Source: an uncultured Eubacteriales bacterium
Lineage (GTDB): Bacteria; Bacillota; Clostridia; Peptostreptococcales; Anaerovoracaceae
Length of the DNA stretch: 5,064 nt
Assembly (NCBI GenBank): GCA_902803185.1
Contig: CADCOV010000130.1
Span: forward strand, 1-5,064
Reading direction: 5' to 3'
The notes beneath the pieces were generated by a model. It had not been told where the DNA came from, did no database searches, and was given only the letters and a program-made list of their open reading frames with translations. A program made the position numbers and the translations under genes. How positions within the stretch are numbered: the first letter of the stretch is position 1; each line of letters begins with the position of its first letter. Shown in pieces: positions 1 to 5,064 of this stretch.

Positions 1-219
1 ATCAAGGGCGGGACCGCCAAGGCCCTGCTTGCCAATTCCATCACGCTGACGCCGGGCACCATCACCGTCGACATCGACGGGGACGATTTTATGGTGCACG
101 CCCTGGAACGGGAGTACGCCGTAGACATCGACCGCTCCGGGTTCGTCGAGCGCCTGGAGGCCATGGAGGGCGAGAAGAGAGAACAGGCAAAGCGCCGCAG
201 AGAAAAGGAGGGAAAGTAG
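1..219 (+). CDS. mrpE: MrpE/MbhA-like antiporter subunit E, C-terminal part (5' end outside window)
   Basis: An open frame runs from base 1 to a TAG stop at 217-219 and gives 72 residues; the start lies upstream of the window. Residues 8-24 (ALLANSITLTPGTITVD) carry the characteristic MrpE/PhaE signature, in which a short segment 'LANSITLTPGT' follows the last membrane helix. After it come a small beta-like 'DGDDFMVHALE' segment and a charged tail ending in a Lys/Arg/Glu-rich stretch. MrpE is a small membrane subunit of Mrp antiporters, equivalent to MbhA of membrane-bound hydrogenase, and lies in the E-F-G part of the membrane arm. The TAG stop abuts the ATG of mrpF with no spacer, which implies a shared transcript and likely coupled translation. 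The N-terminal membrane helices cannot be examined. The family assignment is strong from the signature; the symbol mrpE versus mbhA depends on which complex this is. Confidence 0.9.
   Translation: MKGGTAKALLANSITLTPGTITVDIDGDDFMVHALEREYAVDIDRSGFVERLEAMEGEKREQAKRRREKEGK
205..212 (+). promoter_or_regulatory. Shine-Dalgarno site for mrpF inside the mrpE coding end
   Basis: AAGGAGGG lies 7 bases before the ATG at 220. It is embedded in the last codons of mrpE and also encodes part of that protein's charged tail. It supports the mrpF start directly after the mrpE stop. Confidence 0.75.
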
Positions 220-621
220 ATGTACGTCAACGAACTGATCCCTTCGGAAGCATGCAGCGCTTTTTTGCTGGCCGTGTTCGGCATCCTGTGTTTCATGCTG
301 GTGCTGTGCCTGATCCGCCTGATCAAGGGGCCGGACGCGCCAAACCGCATCCTGGCCATCAACATGACCTGCGGCATCTCCATCGCGGCCATCGCCGTCC
401 TGAGCCTGATCCTGGGGGAGCCTAGCCTGCTGGACGTGGCGCTGGTCTACGGCCTGATCAGCTTCCTGGCGGTGGTCATCCTGAGCCAGGTCTACATCGC
501 TGTCGTCCGCCGGGAGAAGGAGGACGACACCTTCCGGAGGACCGGGACCCCGGCATGGGGCAGAGGGAAGAAGACGGACCCGCCGAAGGGGCCGTCGAAG
601 AGAAGGAGGGCGGAACCATGA
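220..621 (+). CDS. mrpF: MrpF/MbhB-like antiporter subunit F with extended basic C-terminal tail
   Basis: A 133-residue small membrane protein with three predicted helices (about residues 11-33, 45-64 and 70-96). The loop after helix 1 contains 'GPDAPNRILAIN' (37-48), matching the MrpF consensus GPT.PDRVVALD. Helix 3 begins 'LLDVALVYGLISFLA' (70-84), also typical. MrpF belongs to the small-subunit cluster E-F-G that packs in the membrane arm of Mrp antiporters and of MBH/MBX complexes. The start is set by a strong Shine-Dalgarno site at 205-212, and the ATG follows the mrpE stop directly. The stop overlaps the mrpG start by four bases (ATGA). MrpF proteins are usually about 90 residues; here roughly 35 extra hydrophilic residues follow helix 3, with a Lys/Arg/Pro-rich end (117-133), of no recognised domain. 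Part of this tail overlaps an open frame continuous with mrpG, so a frameshift there cannot be excluded. Confidence 0.9.
   Translation: MYVNELIPSEACSAFLLAVFGILCFMLVLCLIRLIKGPDAPNRILAINMTCGISIAAIAVLSLILGEPSLLDVALVYGLISFLAVVILSQVYIAVVRREKEDDTFRRTGTPAWGRGKKTDPPKGPSKRRRAEP
603..610 (+). promoter_or_regulatory. Shine-Dalgarno site that sets the mrpG start
   Basis: AAGGAGGG sits 7 bases before the ATG at 618. It favours 618 over the in-frame upstream ATG at 555, which would add 21 hydrophilic residues unlike any MrpG N-terminus. Confidence 0.8.
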
Positions 622-962
622 CCAGATTTCTCATCGGGGCGGCCTTCCTGACAGCCAGCCTCGTCCTCTACGCCATCCAGTTCATCGGTGTGTTCCGTTT
701 CAAGACCGTGCTGAACCGGATGCACGCGGCGGCGCTCGGGGACACTTTGGGGATCTCCCTCGCTTTGATCGGGGCGATGGTCCTGTACGGGTTCTCCTTC
801 GCGACGCTGAAGATCCTGCTGATCCTGATCTTCCTGTGGTTCACGTCGCCGGTGGCCTCCCATATGCTGGCCAAGCTGGTGGTGTTGTCGGAAGAAGATC
901 CATCCGAGCTCTGCCCGGTCATGGATGTGGAAGAACTGAGGGAGGAACAGCAATGCAAGTGA
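618..962 (+). CDS. mrpG: MrpG/MbhC-like antiporter subunit G
   Basis: 114 residues, the usual MrpG size, with three predicted membrane helices (about 3-25, 44-62 and 64-90). The family signature is clear: a segment at 24-45 reads GVFRF...NRMHAAALGDTLG, matching the MrpG pattern G.fRFpdfytRmHAatkadTLG, and 'TSPVASHMLAKL' (76-87) matches the conserved TSPVAaHalar end of helix 3. It is a non-catalytic structural subunit of the membrane arm next to E and F. I chose ATG 618 because of the Shine-Dalgarno site at 603-610, and because an MrpG helix should begin almost at once. It overlaps mrpF by four bases and the following mbhD-like gene by ten, so translation is probably coupled. The tail after residue 90 is acidic (EE/DVEELREE) and holds two cysteines (99 and 113) with no evident metal-binding spacing. 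Confidence 0.92.
   Translation: MTRFLIGAAFLTASLVLYAIQFIGVFRFKTVLNRMHAAALGDTLGISLALIGAMVLYGFSFATLKILLILIFLWFTSPVASHMLAKLVVLSEEDPSELCPVMDVEELREEQQCK
941..946 (+). promoter_or_regulatory. Shine-Dalgarno site that sets the mbhD-like start
   Basis: GGAGGA lies 6 bases before the ATG at 953 and inside the mrpG coding end. It selects 953 over the in-frame ATG at 836, whose 39 extra residues are a hydrophilic Gly/Arg-rich read-through of mrpG in another frame. Confidence 0.8.
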
Positions 963-1228
963 TCATGATGCTCCTTCTGGGATTCCTGGTGGTCTGCGCG
1001 GTCACCGTCAGCTTCCACAGAGGCATGCTGAATTCGATTCTGATCTTCACCGCCTACAGCGTGGTGATGTCCATCATCTGGATGATCCTGGAGTCGCCGG
1101 ACCTGGCGATCACCGAGGCGGCCGTCGGCGCGGGCGTCACGTCGATCCTGTTCTTCGTGACCCTGAAGCGGATCAAAAACATCGACGCCGGGCAGGAGCC
1201 CGATGACGAGGAGAAAAAGAATGACTGA
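953..1228 (+). CDS. mbhD: MbhD-like subunit (DUF4040), equivalent to a C-terminal piece of MrpA
   Basis: 91 residues with three predicted helices (about 1-20, 24-46 and 52-70) and a hydrophilic Asp/Glu/Lys-rich tail. The signature 'SPDLAITEAAVGAG' (48-61) matches the DUF4040/MbhD pattern (aPDvAlTEaaVGaG). In canonical Mrp antiporters this domain is part of the long C-terminus of MrpA; in MBH and MBX complexes it is a separate small subunit, MbhD. The acidic residue in the TEA motif sits in the membrane and is thought to belong to the proton or sodium path in this family. The start at 953 is supported by the Shine-Dalgarno site at 941-946. The gene overlaps mrpG by ten bases and the next gene by eight. 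Its free-standing form, directly after subunit G, is one of the main reasons to call this an MBH/MBX-type rather than an MrpA-type module. Confidence 0.88.
   Translation: MQVIMMLLLGFLVVCAVTVSFHRGMLNSILIFTAYSVVMSIIWMILESPDLAITEAAVGAGVTSILFFVTLKRIKNIDAGQEPDDEEKKND
1209..1213 (+). promoter_or_regulatory. Shine-Dalgarno site favouring the 1221 start of the MbhE-MrpB gene
   Basis: AGGAG lies 7 bases before the ATG at 1221. An in-frame ATG at 1203 has its own AGGAG (1194-1198), but with only four bases of spacer. The 1221 start is preferred; using 1203 would add six mostly basic residues (MTRRKR). Confidence 0.6.
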
Positions 1229-2177
1229 GCCGGAAATCCACGGCAACAGAATAGAGAACGAATCTAACGAGCGGTTCCGGAAGTGGCTGAACGGGGAAAA
1301 GGACCCGTTCCTCGGCGTCGTGGAGATGCAGCCCCAGGAGCCGCCGGTGGACCCGGAGCTGGAGTTCGCCTCTTTGCAGGAAGAGGCGGAAGCCCAGGCG
1401 CTCCGCCAGCAGACCCTGCAGCGGGCGGCCAGCCGCTACGGCACGGGGTATAAGCTGATGAGCGTCGCGGTCACGGCCCTGCTGATGACCGTGCTGCTGT
1501 ACGCGCTGTCCTTCATGCCGTCCTTCGGCGACGCGGACGCCCCGGGCAACAACGAGGTCACCGAGCGCTACATCGAGAAAGGCCTGGAGGAGACCGGCGC
1601 GGTGAACATCGTCGCCGGCATGATCCTGGACTACAGAGCCTTCGATACCTTTGGCGAGTCCTGCGTGCTGTTCATCGCGTCCTCCGCGGTGCTGCTTTTG
1701 CTCCGCCGGGACGGCAAGGGTAAGGGCGAGCCGGAACGGATCCCGCCGGATACCTTTGAGCCGGCGCCGGACCAGATCCTGGGCAAGCTGGCCAAGGCCC
1801 TGGTCCCGCCGATCATGCTCTTCGGCATCTACGTCGTGCTGAACGGCCATCTCTCTCCGGGCGGCGGCTTTTCCGGCGGCGCCATCATCGGCTCCGGCCT
1901 GATCCTGTACCATGCTGCTTTCGGAGAGCGGACCCGCCGTTTCCTGAACCCGAAGACGATCCGGGTGATGACCGTCGGCGCGCTGATGTTCTACTGTCTC
2001 GCCAAGAGTTACTCCTTCTACACCGGCGCCAACCACCTGCACAGCATCATCACCCCGGGCACCCCGGGCGCGCTGGTGTCCGCCGGCCTGATCTTCTATC
2101 TGAACATCTGCGTCGGCATCGTGGTGGCCTGCACCATGTACTCCTTCTACGCCCTGTTCAAAGAGGGGAGGATCTGA
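1221..2177 (+). CDS. Fused MbhE-like + MrpB/MbhF-like antiporter subunit with long hydrophilic N-terminus
   Basis: 318 residues from ATG 1221 (324 from ATG 1203). Three parts are visible. Residues 1-77 are hydrophilic, with an acidic Glu/Gln/Ala-rich stretch around 45-68 that could be helical; I recognise no domain. Residues 78-165 hold two membrane helices and the segment 'NIVAGMILDYRAFDTFGE' (129-146), which closely follows the MrpA C-terminal/MbhE motif NvVnviLvDfRgfDTlGE. Residues 186-318 are an MnhB/MrpB domain: the helix with 'NGHLSPGGGFSGGAIIG' (208-224) is its hallmark, followed by further helices with 'ITPGTPGALVSAGLI' (276-290). In canonical Mrp systems the first motif belongs to MrpA, and in MBH it is the separate MbhE; here it is joined to subunit B. 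The gene overlaps mbhD by eight bases and is followed by mrpC after one base. It should form the junction between the small subunits and the antiporter-like subunits. Confidence 0.87.
   Translation: MTEPEIHGNRIENESNERFRKWLNGEKDPFLGVVEMQPQEPPVDPELEFASLQEEAEAQALRQQTLQRAASRYGTGYKLMSVAVTALLMTVLLYALSFMPSFGDADAPGNNEVTERYIEKGLEETGAVNIVAGMILDYRAFDTFGESCVLFIASSAVLLLLRRDGKGKGEPERIPPDTFEPAPDQILGKLAKALVPPIMLFGIYVVLNGHLSPGGGFSGGAIIGSGLILYHAAFGERTRRFLNPKTIRVMTVGALMFYCLAKSYSFYTGANHLHSIITPGTPGALVSAGLIFYLNICVGIVVACTMYSFYALFKEGRI
2165..2171 (+). promoter_or_regulatory. Shine-Dalgarno site for mrpC
   Basis: GGGGAGG ends 7 bases before the ATG at 2179, within the last codons of the preceding gene. It supports the mrpC start one base after the upstream TGA. 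Confidence 0.7.
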
Positions 2178-2178
2178 G

Positions 2179-2547
2179 ATGACATTCACGAACAACTCCT
2201 GCGAGGCGGTCGCGATCGTCCTCTTCAGCATCGGGCTCGTCAACCTGCTGCTGCAGCCGAACCTGATCAAAAAGATCATCGGCCTCAATATCATGGATAC
2301 TGCCATCTACCTGTTCCTGGCCGCCAAAGGCTACATCGAGGGCCGCGTCGCTCCGATCGTCGAGAACGGCATCCTGGACCAGGAGCATTATATCAACCCG
2401 GTGCCGGCGGGCCTCGTCCTGACGGGCATCGTCGTCTCCGTGTCCGTGTCCGCTTTGATGCTGGCGCTGACCGTGAGGCTGTACCAGAGGTACCACACGC
2501 TGAACCTGGACGAGATCTCCGCGAAGATCAGGGATAAGGAAGAATAG
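2179..2547 (+). CDS. mrpC: MrpC/MbhG-like antiporter subunit C (NuoK homologue)
   Basis: 122 residues, slightly longer than the usual MrpC of about 112, with three predicted helices (about 9-25, 30-50 and 75-101). 'NLIKKIIGLNIMDTAIYLFL' (28-47) corresponds to NuoK/MrpC helix 2. 'NPVPAGLVLTGIVVSVSVSA' (73-92) corresponds to the MrpC signature DPlPQALVLTaIVI. MrpC/MbhG is the NuoK-type subunit that links the antiporter-like subunits to the rest of the membrane arm and contributes to the central ion path. The signature is altered here: Asn replaces the usual Asp and Ala-Gly replaces Gln-Ala. The start follows the upstream stop by one base with a good Shine-Dalgarno site (2165-2171), and one base separates its stop from the next ATG. 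The C-terminus is a short charged cytoplasmic-type tail. Confidence 0.9.
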   Translation: MTFTNNSCEAVAIVLFSIGLVNLLLQPNLIKKIIGLNIMDTAIYLFLAAKGYIEGRVAPIVENGILDQEHYINPVPAGLVLTGIVVSVSVSALMLALTVRLYQRYHTLNLDEISAKIRDKEE

Positions 2548-2548
2548 A

Positions 2549-4051
2549 ATGAGTTTCGTGCAGAATGTTCCTGCCTTCTCCATCTTAATAGCGATGTTCA
2601 CGGCGATCCTGACCTTCGCGATGAACGGGAAGAACGCGCGGCGCCTCAGCATCGGTCTCTGCGTCCTGCTGACCCTGATGAACAGCGCCCTTCTGGCGTT
2701 CCTGGTGAAGAATCCGGTCACCTACACCTACATGATGGGCCACTACCCGGCCCCATGGGGAAACGAACTCAGGGCCGGCATGCTGGAGGCGGCGCTGGCG
2801 GTGCTGTTCTGCCTGATCGTCCTCTTCTCCCTGCTGGGACGGAGAGGGGAGGCGAAGGGCGGCCTGTTCACCAGCAAAGCGAACCTCTACTACATCATGC
2901 TGAACATGGTGCTGGCCTCCAACCTGGCGCTGGTCTACACCAACGACATGTTCACCGCCTACGTGTTCGTCGAGATCAACACCATCGGCGCCTGCGGCCT
3001 GATCCTGGGCCATCTCCGGGACCGCTCCATCGCCGCCGGCGTGCGCTACATGCTGATGAGCCTCATGGGTTCCGGTCTGCTGCTGCTGGGGATCTCCTTC
3101 CTCTACGGCATGACGGGACACCTTTTGATGAGCAACATCAAAGCCTCGGTGCTGCAGCTGGTGGAGAACGGCGACTACTGGATGCCTTTGGTGGTGACTG
3201 TCGGCCTCATCACCGTGGGCCTGGCGATCAAGAGCGCCCTCTGGCCGTTCCACGCCTGGCTGCCGAGCGCCTACGGCAATTCCCTGACCACCTCGGCCAC
3301 CATCCTGTCCAGCGTGATCGCGAAGGGCTACATCTTCCTTCTGATCAAGATCATCTTCCGGGTCATCGGAGAGAATGTCTACGCGGAGACGGACATCACC
3401 ACGATCCTGTTCGTCTTCGGCATCATCGGCATGGTGGCGGGTTCCCTGCAGGCCATCCGCCAGAAGAACATCCGTCGGATGATCGCCTATTCCTCCATCG
3501 CCCAGATCGGCTATATCTTCATGGGCATCGGCATGAACACCATCCCGGGCATGGAGGCGAGCGTCTACCACATCTTTGCCCACTCCACCGCCAAGGCGCT
3601 GGCCTTCGTCGCCGCCTACGGCCTGATCCGGGCGAACGGCGGCAGCGCGAAGATCGAGGACCTGGCGGGTGCGGGCTTCCGGGACCCGGTGGCGGGCCTG
3701 GGCTTCTTCTGCGCGTCCCTGTCCATGGTGGGCATCCCGGGCTTCGGCGGGTTCGTCAGCAAATTCAAATTCGCCACCGCTTCCCTCGTGGACGTGAAAC
3801 TCGCCGTGCCGGTCCTGCTGGCGCTGGCGCTGAGCACGCTGCTGAACGCGATCTATTTCATGCGGGCCAGCGTGCACATCTATACCCCGTTATCCAAGGT
3901 GAAGGAACCCCAGATCAAGGGCACGAAGGCCAGCAGCAGCACCGCCTACTGCGCCGCCATCCTGGGGCTTCTCGCCCTGAACCTGTTCCTGGGCGTCGCG
4001 CCGGGCTGGGTCGGCAGTCTGATCGAGCACGGCATGGCGATCCTGGGCTGA
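2549..4051 (+). CDS. MrpD/complex I subunit 5-family antiporter subunit, first of two (divergent)
   Basis: 500 residues with about 14 predicted membrane helices, the standard length for MrpD/NuoM/MbhH. The residues of the proton path in this family can be placed: Glu142 in the helix 5 segment 'FVEINTIG', Lys228 in 'GLAIKSALWPFHAWLP' (helix 7), Lys259 in 'SSVIAKGYIF' (helix 8) and Lys405 in 'GFGGFVSKFKF' (helix 12). 'RRMIAYSSIAQIGYIFMG' (309-326) and 'HIFAHSTAKALAF' (341-353) are further family marks. By homology it moves H+ or Na+ through a membrane half-channel pair, driven by antiport or by redox coupling. Its loop after HAWLP reads SAYGNSLTTSA, where orthodox MrpD/NuoM proteins have a Pro-rich APxPxS sequence, so it belongs to a divergent branch. 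ATG 2549 has AGGAAG at 2537-2542. Position after mrpC corresponds to mbhH/mbxH. Confidence 0.9.
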   Translation: MSFVQNVPAFSILIAMFTAILTFAMNGKNARRLSIGLCVLLTLMNSALLAFLVKNPVTYTYMMGHYPAPWGNELRAGMLEAALAVLFCLIVLFSLLGRRGEAKGGLFTSKANLYYIMLNMVLASNLALVYTNDMFTAYVFVEINTIGACGLILGHLRDRSIAAGVRYMLMSLMGSGLLLLGISFLYGMTGHLLMSNIKASVLQLVENGDYWMPLVVTVGLITVGLAIKSALWPFHAWLPSAYGNSLTTSATILSSVIAKGYIFLLIKIIFRVIGENVYAETDITTILFVFGIIGMVAGSLQAIRQKNIRRMIAYSSIAQIGYIFMGIGMNTIPGMEASVYHIFAHSTAKALAFVAAYGLIRANGGSAKIEDLAGAGFRDPVAGLGFFCASLSMVGIPGFGGFVSKFKFATASLVDVKLAVPVLLALALSTLLNAIYFMRASVHIYTPLSKVKEPQIKGTKASSSTAYCAAILGLLALNLFLGVAPGWVGSLIEHGMAILG

Positions 4052-4054
4052 GAC

Positions 4055-4060
4055 AGGAGG
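4055..4060 (+). promoter_or_regulatory. Perfect AGGAGG Shine-Dalgarno site for the second antiporter gene
   Basis: AGGAGG lies in the 18-base gap (4052-4069), with nine bases of spacer before ATG 4070. This is the only real intergenic gap in the window. It holds nothing else that I can see, and no inverted repeat suggestive of a terminator. Confidence 0.8.
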
Positions 4061-4069
4061 CATTTCCTT

Positions 4070-5064
4070 ATGGCAACGACATACCTTCTATTGGCTGCGG
4101 TCTTCCTGCCGTTCCTCTGGGGCGCGGGGCTGCTGCTCACACCGGTGAAAGAGGGACCGGAGGCACTGGCCGCCCAGGACAAAAGGGCGGCGGCCTTCGC
4201 GCTTTCCGGCATCGTCCTGACCGGGCTCGTGACGCTGGCCCTGATCGTCCTCTACGCCGGGGGCGAGCAGGCGCAGCTGACGCTGCTGACGCTCACGGGC
4301 AGCCTCCGCATCCGCTTCGCGCTGGATGGGCTGGGGGTGTTTTTCCTGTGCTTCATCCCGGTGATCTGGCTCCTGTCCGGCATCTATTCCCTCGAATACC
4401 TCAAGCATGAGGACCACCGCAAGCGCTTCTGGGGATTCTATCTCCTGACCTTAGGCACCCTGCAGGGCCTGTCCCTGTCCGGCGACCTGGTGACGATGTA
4501 TCTGTTCTTCGAGCTGATGACCCTGGTCTCCATGCCGCTGGTGCTCCACACCCAGTCCCACGAGGCGGTCATGGCGGCCCTGAAGTACCTGCTGTACTCC
4601 ATGGCCGGCGCCTTCATGGCTTTGTTCGGCATCTTCGTGTTCTACCAGTACGGCGGCGGCACCGACTTCACCGCCGGCGGCGTGGTGGACGCGGCGGCTG
4701 CTGCAGAGAACGGGGGGATCCTCCATCTCGGCGTCTTCCTGATGATCCTGGGCTTCGGCGTCAAAGCCGGTATGTTCCCGATGCACGCCTGGCTCCCGAC
4801 GGCCCACCCGGTGGCGCCGTCCCCGGCCTCCGCCGTGCTCTCCGCCATCATCGTCAAAGGCGGCGTCCTGGCCATCCTGCGCTCCGTCTTTTACGCCTAC
4901 GGCGCGGAACTGATCCGGGGGACCTGGGTGCAGACCGCCTGGCTCATCCTGGCCTGCTTCACCGTGTTCATGGGCTCCATGCTGGCCTACAACGAGCAGG
5001 TCTTCAAGAAGCGGCTGGCCTATTCCTCGGTCAGCCAGGCCTCCTACGTCCTGCTGGGACTGGC
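4070..5064 (+). CDS. MrpD/NuoM/MbhH-like antiporter subunit, second of two (3' end outside window)
   Basis: The frame stays open from ATG 4070 to the window end, giving 331 residues; a full protein of about 480-520 residues is expected. Helices are visible at about 3-23, 43-62, 88-108, 122-138, 140-160, 167-193, 218-236, 252-272 and 287-305. Proton-path residues are present: Glu148 in 'YLFFELMTL' (helix 5), Lys232 in 'GFGVKAGMFPMHAWLP' (helix 7) and Lys263 in 'SAIIVKGG' (helix 8). The helix 12 Lys/Glu lies past the window. The loop 'TAHPVAPSPASAVLS' (244-258) is the orthodox MrpD/MbhH/NuoM form, unlike the preceding gene. It is not MrpA: MrpA has the AMEAPTPVSAYLHSATMVKAG type of sequence here. 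Two adjacent antiporter subunits resemble the H/H' pair of MBX/MBS complexes or the L/M pair of complex I. It is preceded by a perfect AGGAGG. Confidence 0.9.
   Translation, partial: MATTYLLLAAVFLPFLWGAGLLLTPVKEGPEALAAQDKRAAAFALSGIVLTGLVTLALIVLYAGGEQAQLTLLTLTGSLRIRFALDGLGVFFLCFIPVIWLLSGIYSLEYLKHEDHRKRFWGFYLLTLGTLQGLSLSGDLVTMYLFFELMTLVSMPLVLHTQSHEAVMAALKYLLYSMAGAFMALFGIFVFYQYGGGTDFTAGGVVDAAAAAENGGILHLGVFLMILGFGVKAGMFPMHAWLPTAHPVAPSPASAVLSAIIVKGGVLAILRSVFYAYGAELIRGTWVQTAWLILACFTVFMGSMLAYNEQVFKKRLAYSSVSQASYVLLGL

Noticed and set aside
555..617. Longer mrpG starting at ATG 555
   Set aside because: No good Shine-Dalgarno site at a suitable distance, and the extra 21 residues are not MrpG-like. 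ATG 618 has an ideal site and the standard protein length.
836..952. Longer mbhD-like gene starting at ATG 836
   Set aside because: The 39 added residues are a Gly/Arg-rich out-of-frame reading of mrpG; ATG 953 has GGAGGA at the right distance and begins directly with the first helix.
1173..2306. Minus-strand open frame of 377 codons opposite the MbhE-MrpB gene
   Set aside because: Its composition (His, Gln, Arg, Asp, Gly) is that of an antisense shadow; the plus strand has recognised domains across the same bases.
2585..3877. Minus-strand open frame of 430 codons
   Set aside because: It is a His/Gln/Asp/Arg-rich mirror of the antiporter gene without helices, motifs or a convincing ribosome site.
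4052..4069. Possible terminator or promoter in the only intergenic gap
   Set aside because: Eighteen bases with an AGGAGG site and no inverted repeat; too short for either.
2755..4410. Long plus-strand open frame of 551 codons in another frame within and past the first antiporter gene
   Set aside because: Its translation is Gly/Arg/His/Pro-rich low-complexity sequence, typical of a shifted frame in GC-rich DNA. The overlapping frame encodes a clear MrpD-family protein.
1..5064. Canonical stand-alone mrpABCDEFG antiporter operon
   Set aside because: The gene order starts E-F-G, MrpA is missing in the expected place and its C-terminal modules occur separately. The last gene has an MrpD/NuoM-type, not MrpA-type, helix 7-8 loop.
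1..5064. CRISPR arrays, tRNA/rRNA genes, insertion sequences, attachment sites
   Set aside because: No spaced direct repeats, no structured RNA-like stretch and no transposase-like coding; essentially every base is taken up by the operon's genes.

Overview
This window is one uninterrupted, tightly packed plus-strand operon fragment. It encodes the membrane arm of a multisubunit Mrp-type cation/proton antiporter module, and every gene in it is an integral membrane protein. Both ends are cut inside genes: the first holds only the last 72 codons of an MrpE-like subunit, the last only the first 331 codons of a complex I subunit 5/MrpD-like antiporter. The longest gap between genes is 18 bases and several stops and starts overlap, so there is no room for a promoter or terminator between genes, and I see none.

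Layout, left to right: MrpE C-terminus (1-219), MrpF (220-621), MrpG (618-962), a free-standing MbhD-like DUF4040 subunit (953-1228), a fused MbhE + MrpB subunit with an unusual hydrophilic N-terminus (1221-2177), MrpC (2179-2547), a divergent MrpD-like antiporter subunit (2549-4051), and a second, more orthodox MrpD/NuoM-like antiporter subunit (4070 to the window end).

The order E-F-G-(MbhD)-(MbhE/B)-C-D-D' is not the canonical stand-alone mrpABCDEFG order. No MrpA gene lies between E/F/G and B/C/D; the two C-terminal pieces of MrpA appear instead as MbhD and MbhE. This is the arrangement known from energy-converting membrane-bound hydrogenase (MBH) and sulfane-reductase-type MBX/MBS complexes. 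The two consecutive antiporter subunits and the absence of a separate mbhE gene resemble the MBX/MBS type most. By inference, genes for a complex I-like peripheral arm (NuoB-, NuoC/D-, NuoH-, NuoI-like) should follow beyond the window, and the proteins here would couple that redox reaction to H+/Na+ movement across the membrane. The catalytic part is not visible, so the electron acceptor (protons, sulfur, NAD(P)+ or other) cannot be stated.

Organism: high-GC third codon positions, strong AGGAGG-type Shine-Dalgarno sites before nearly every gene and ATG starts throughout suggest a bacterium with moderately high GC. An anaerobic Clostridia-like Firmicute fits the gene content, but this is a guess from gene type and style, not an identification.
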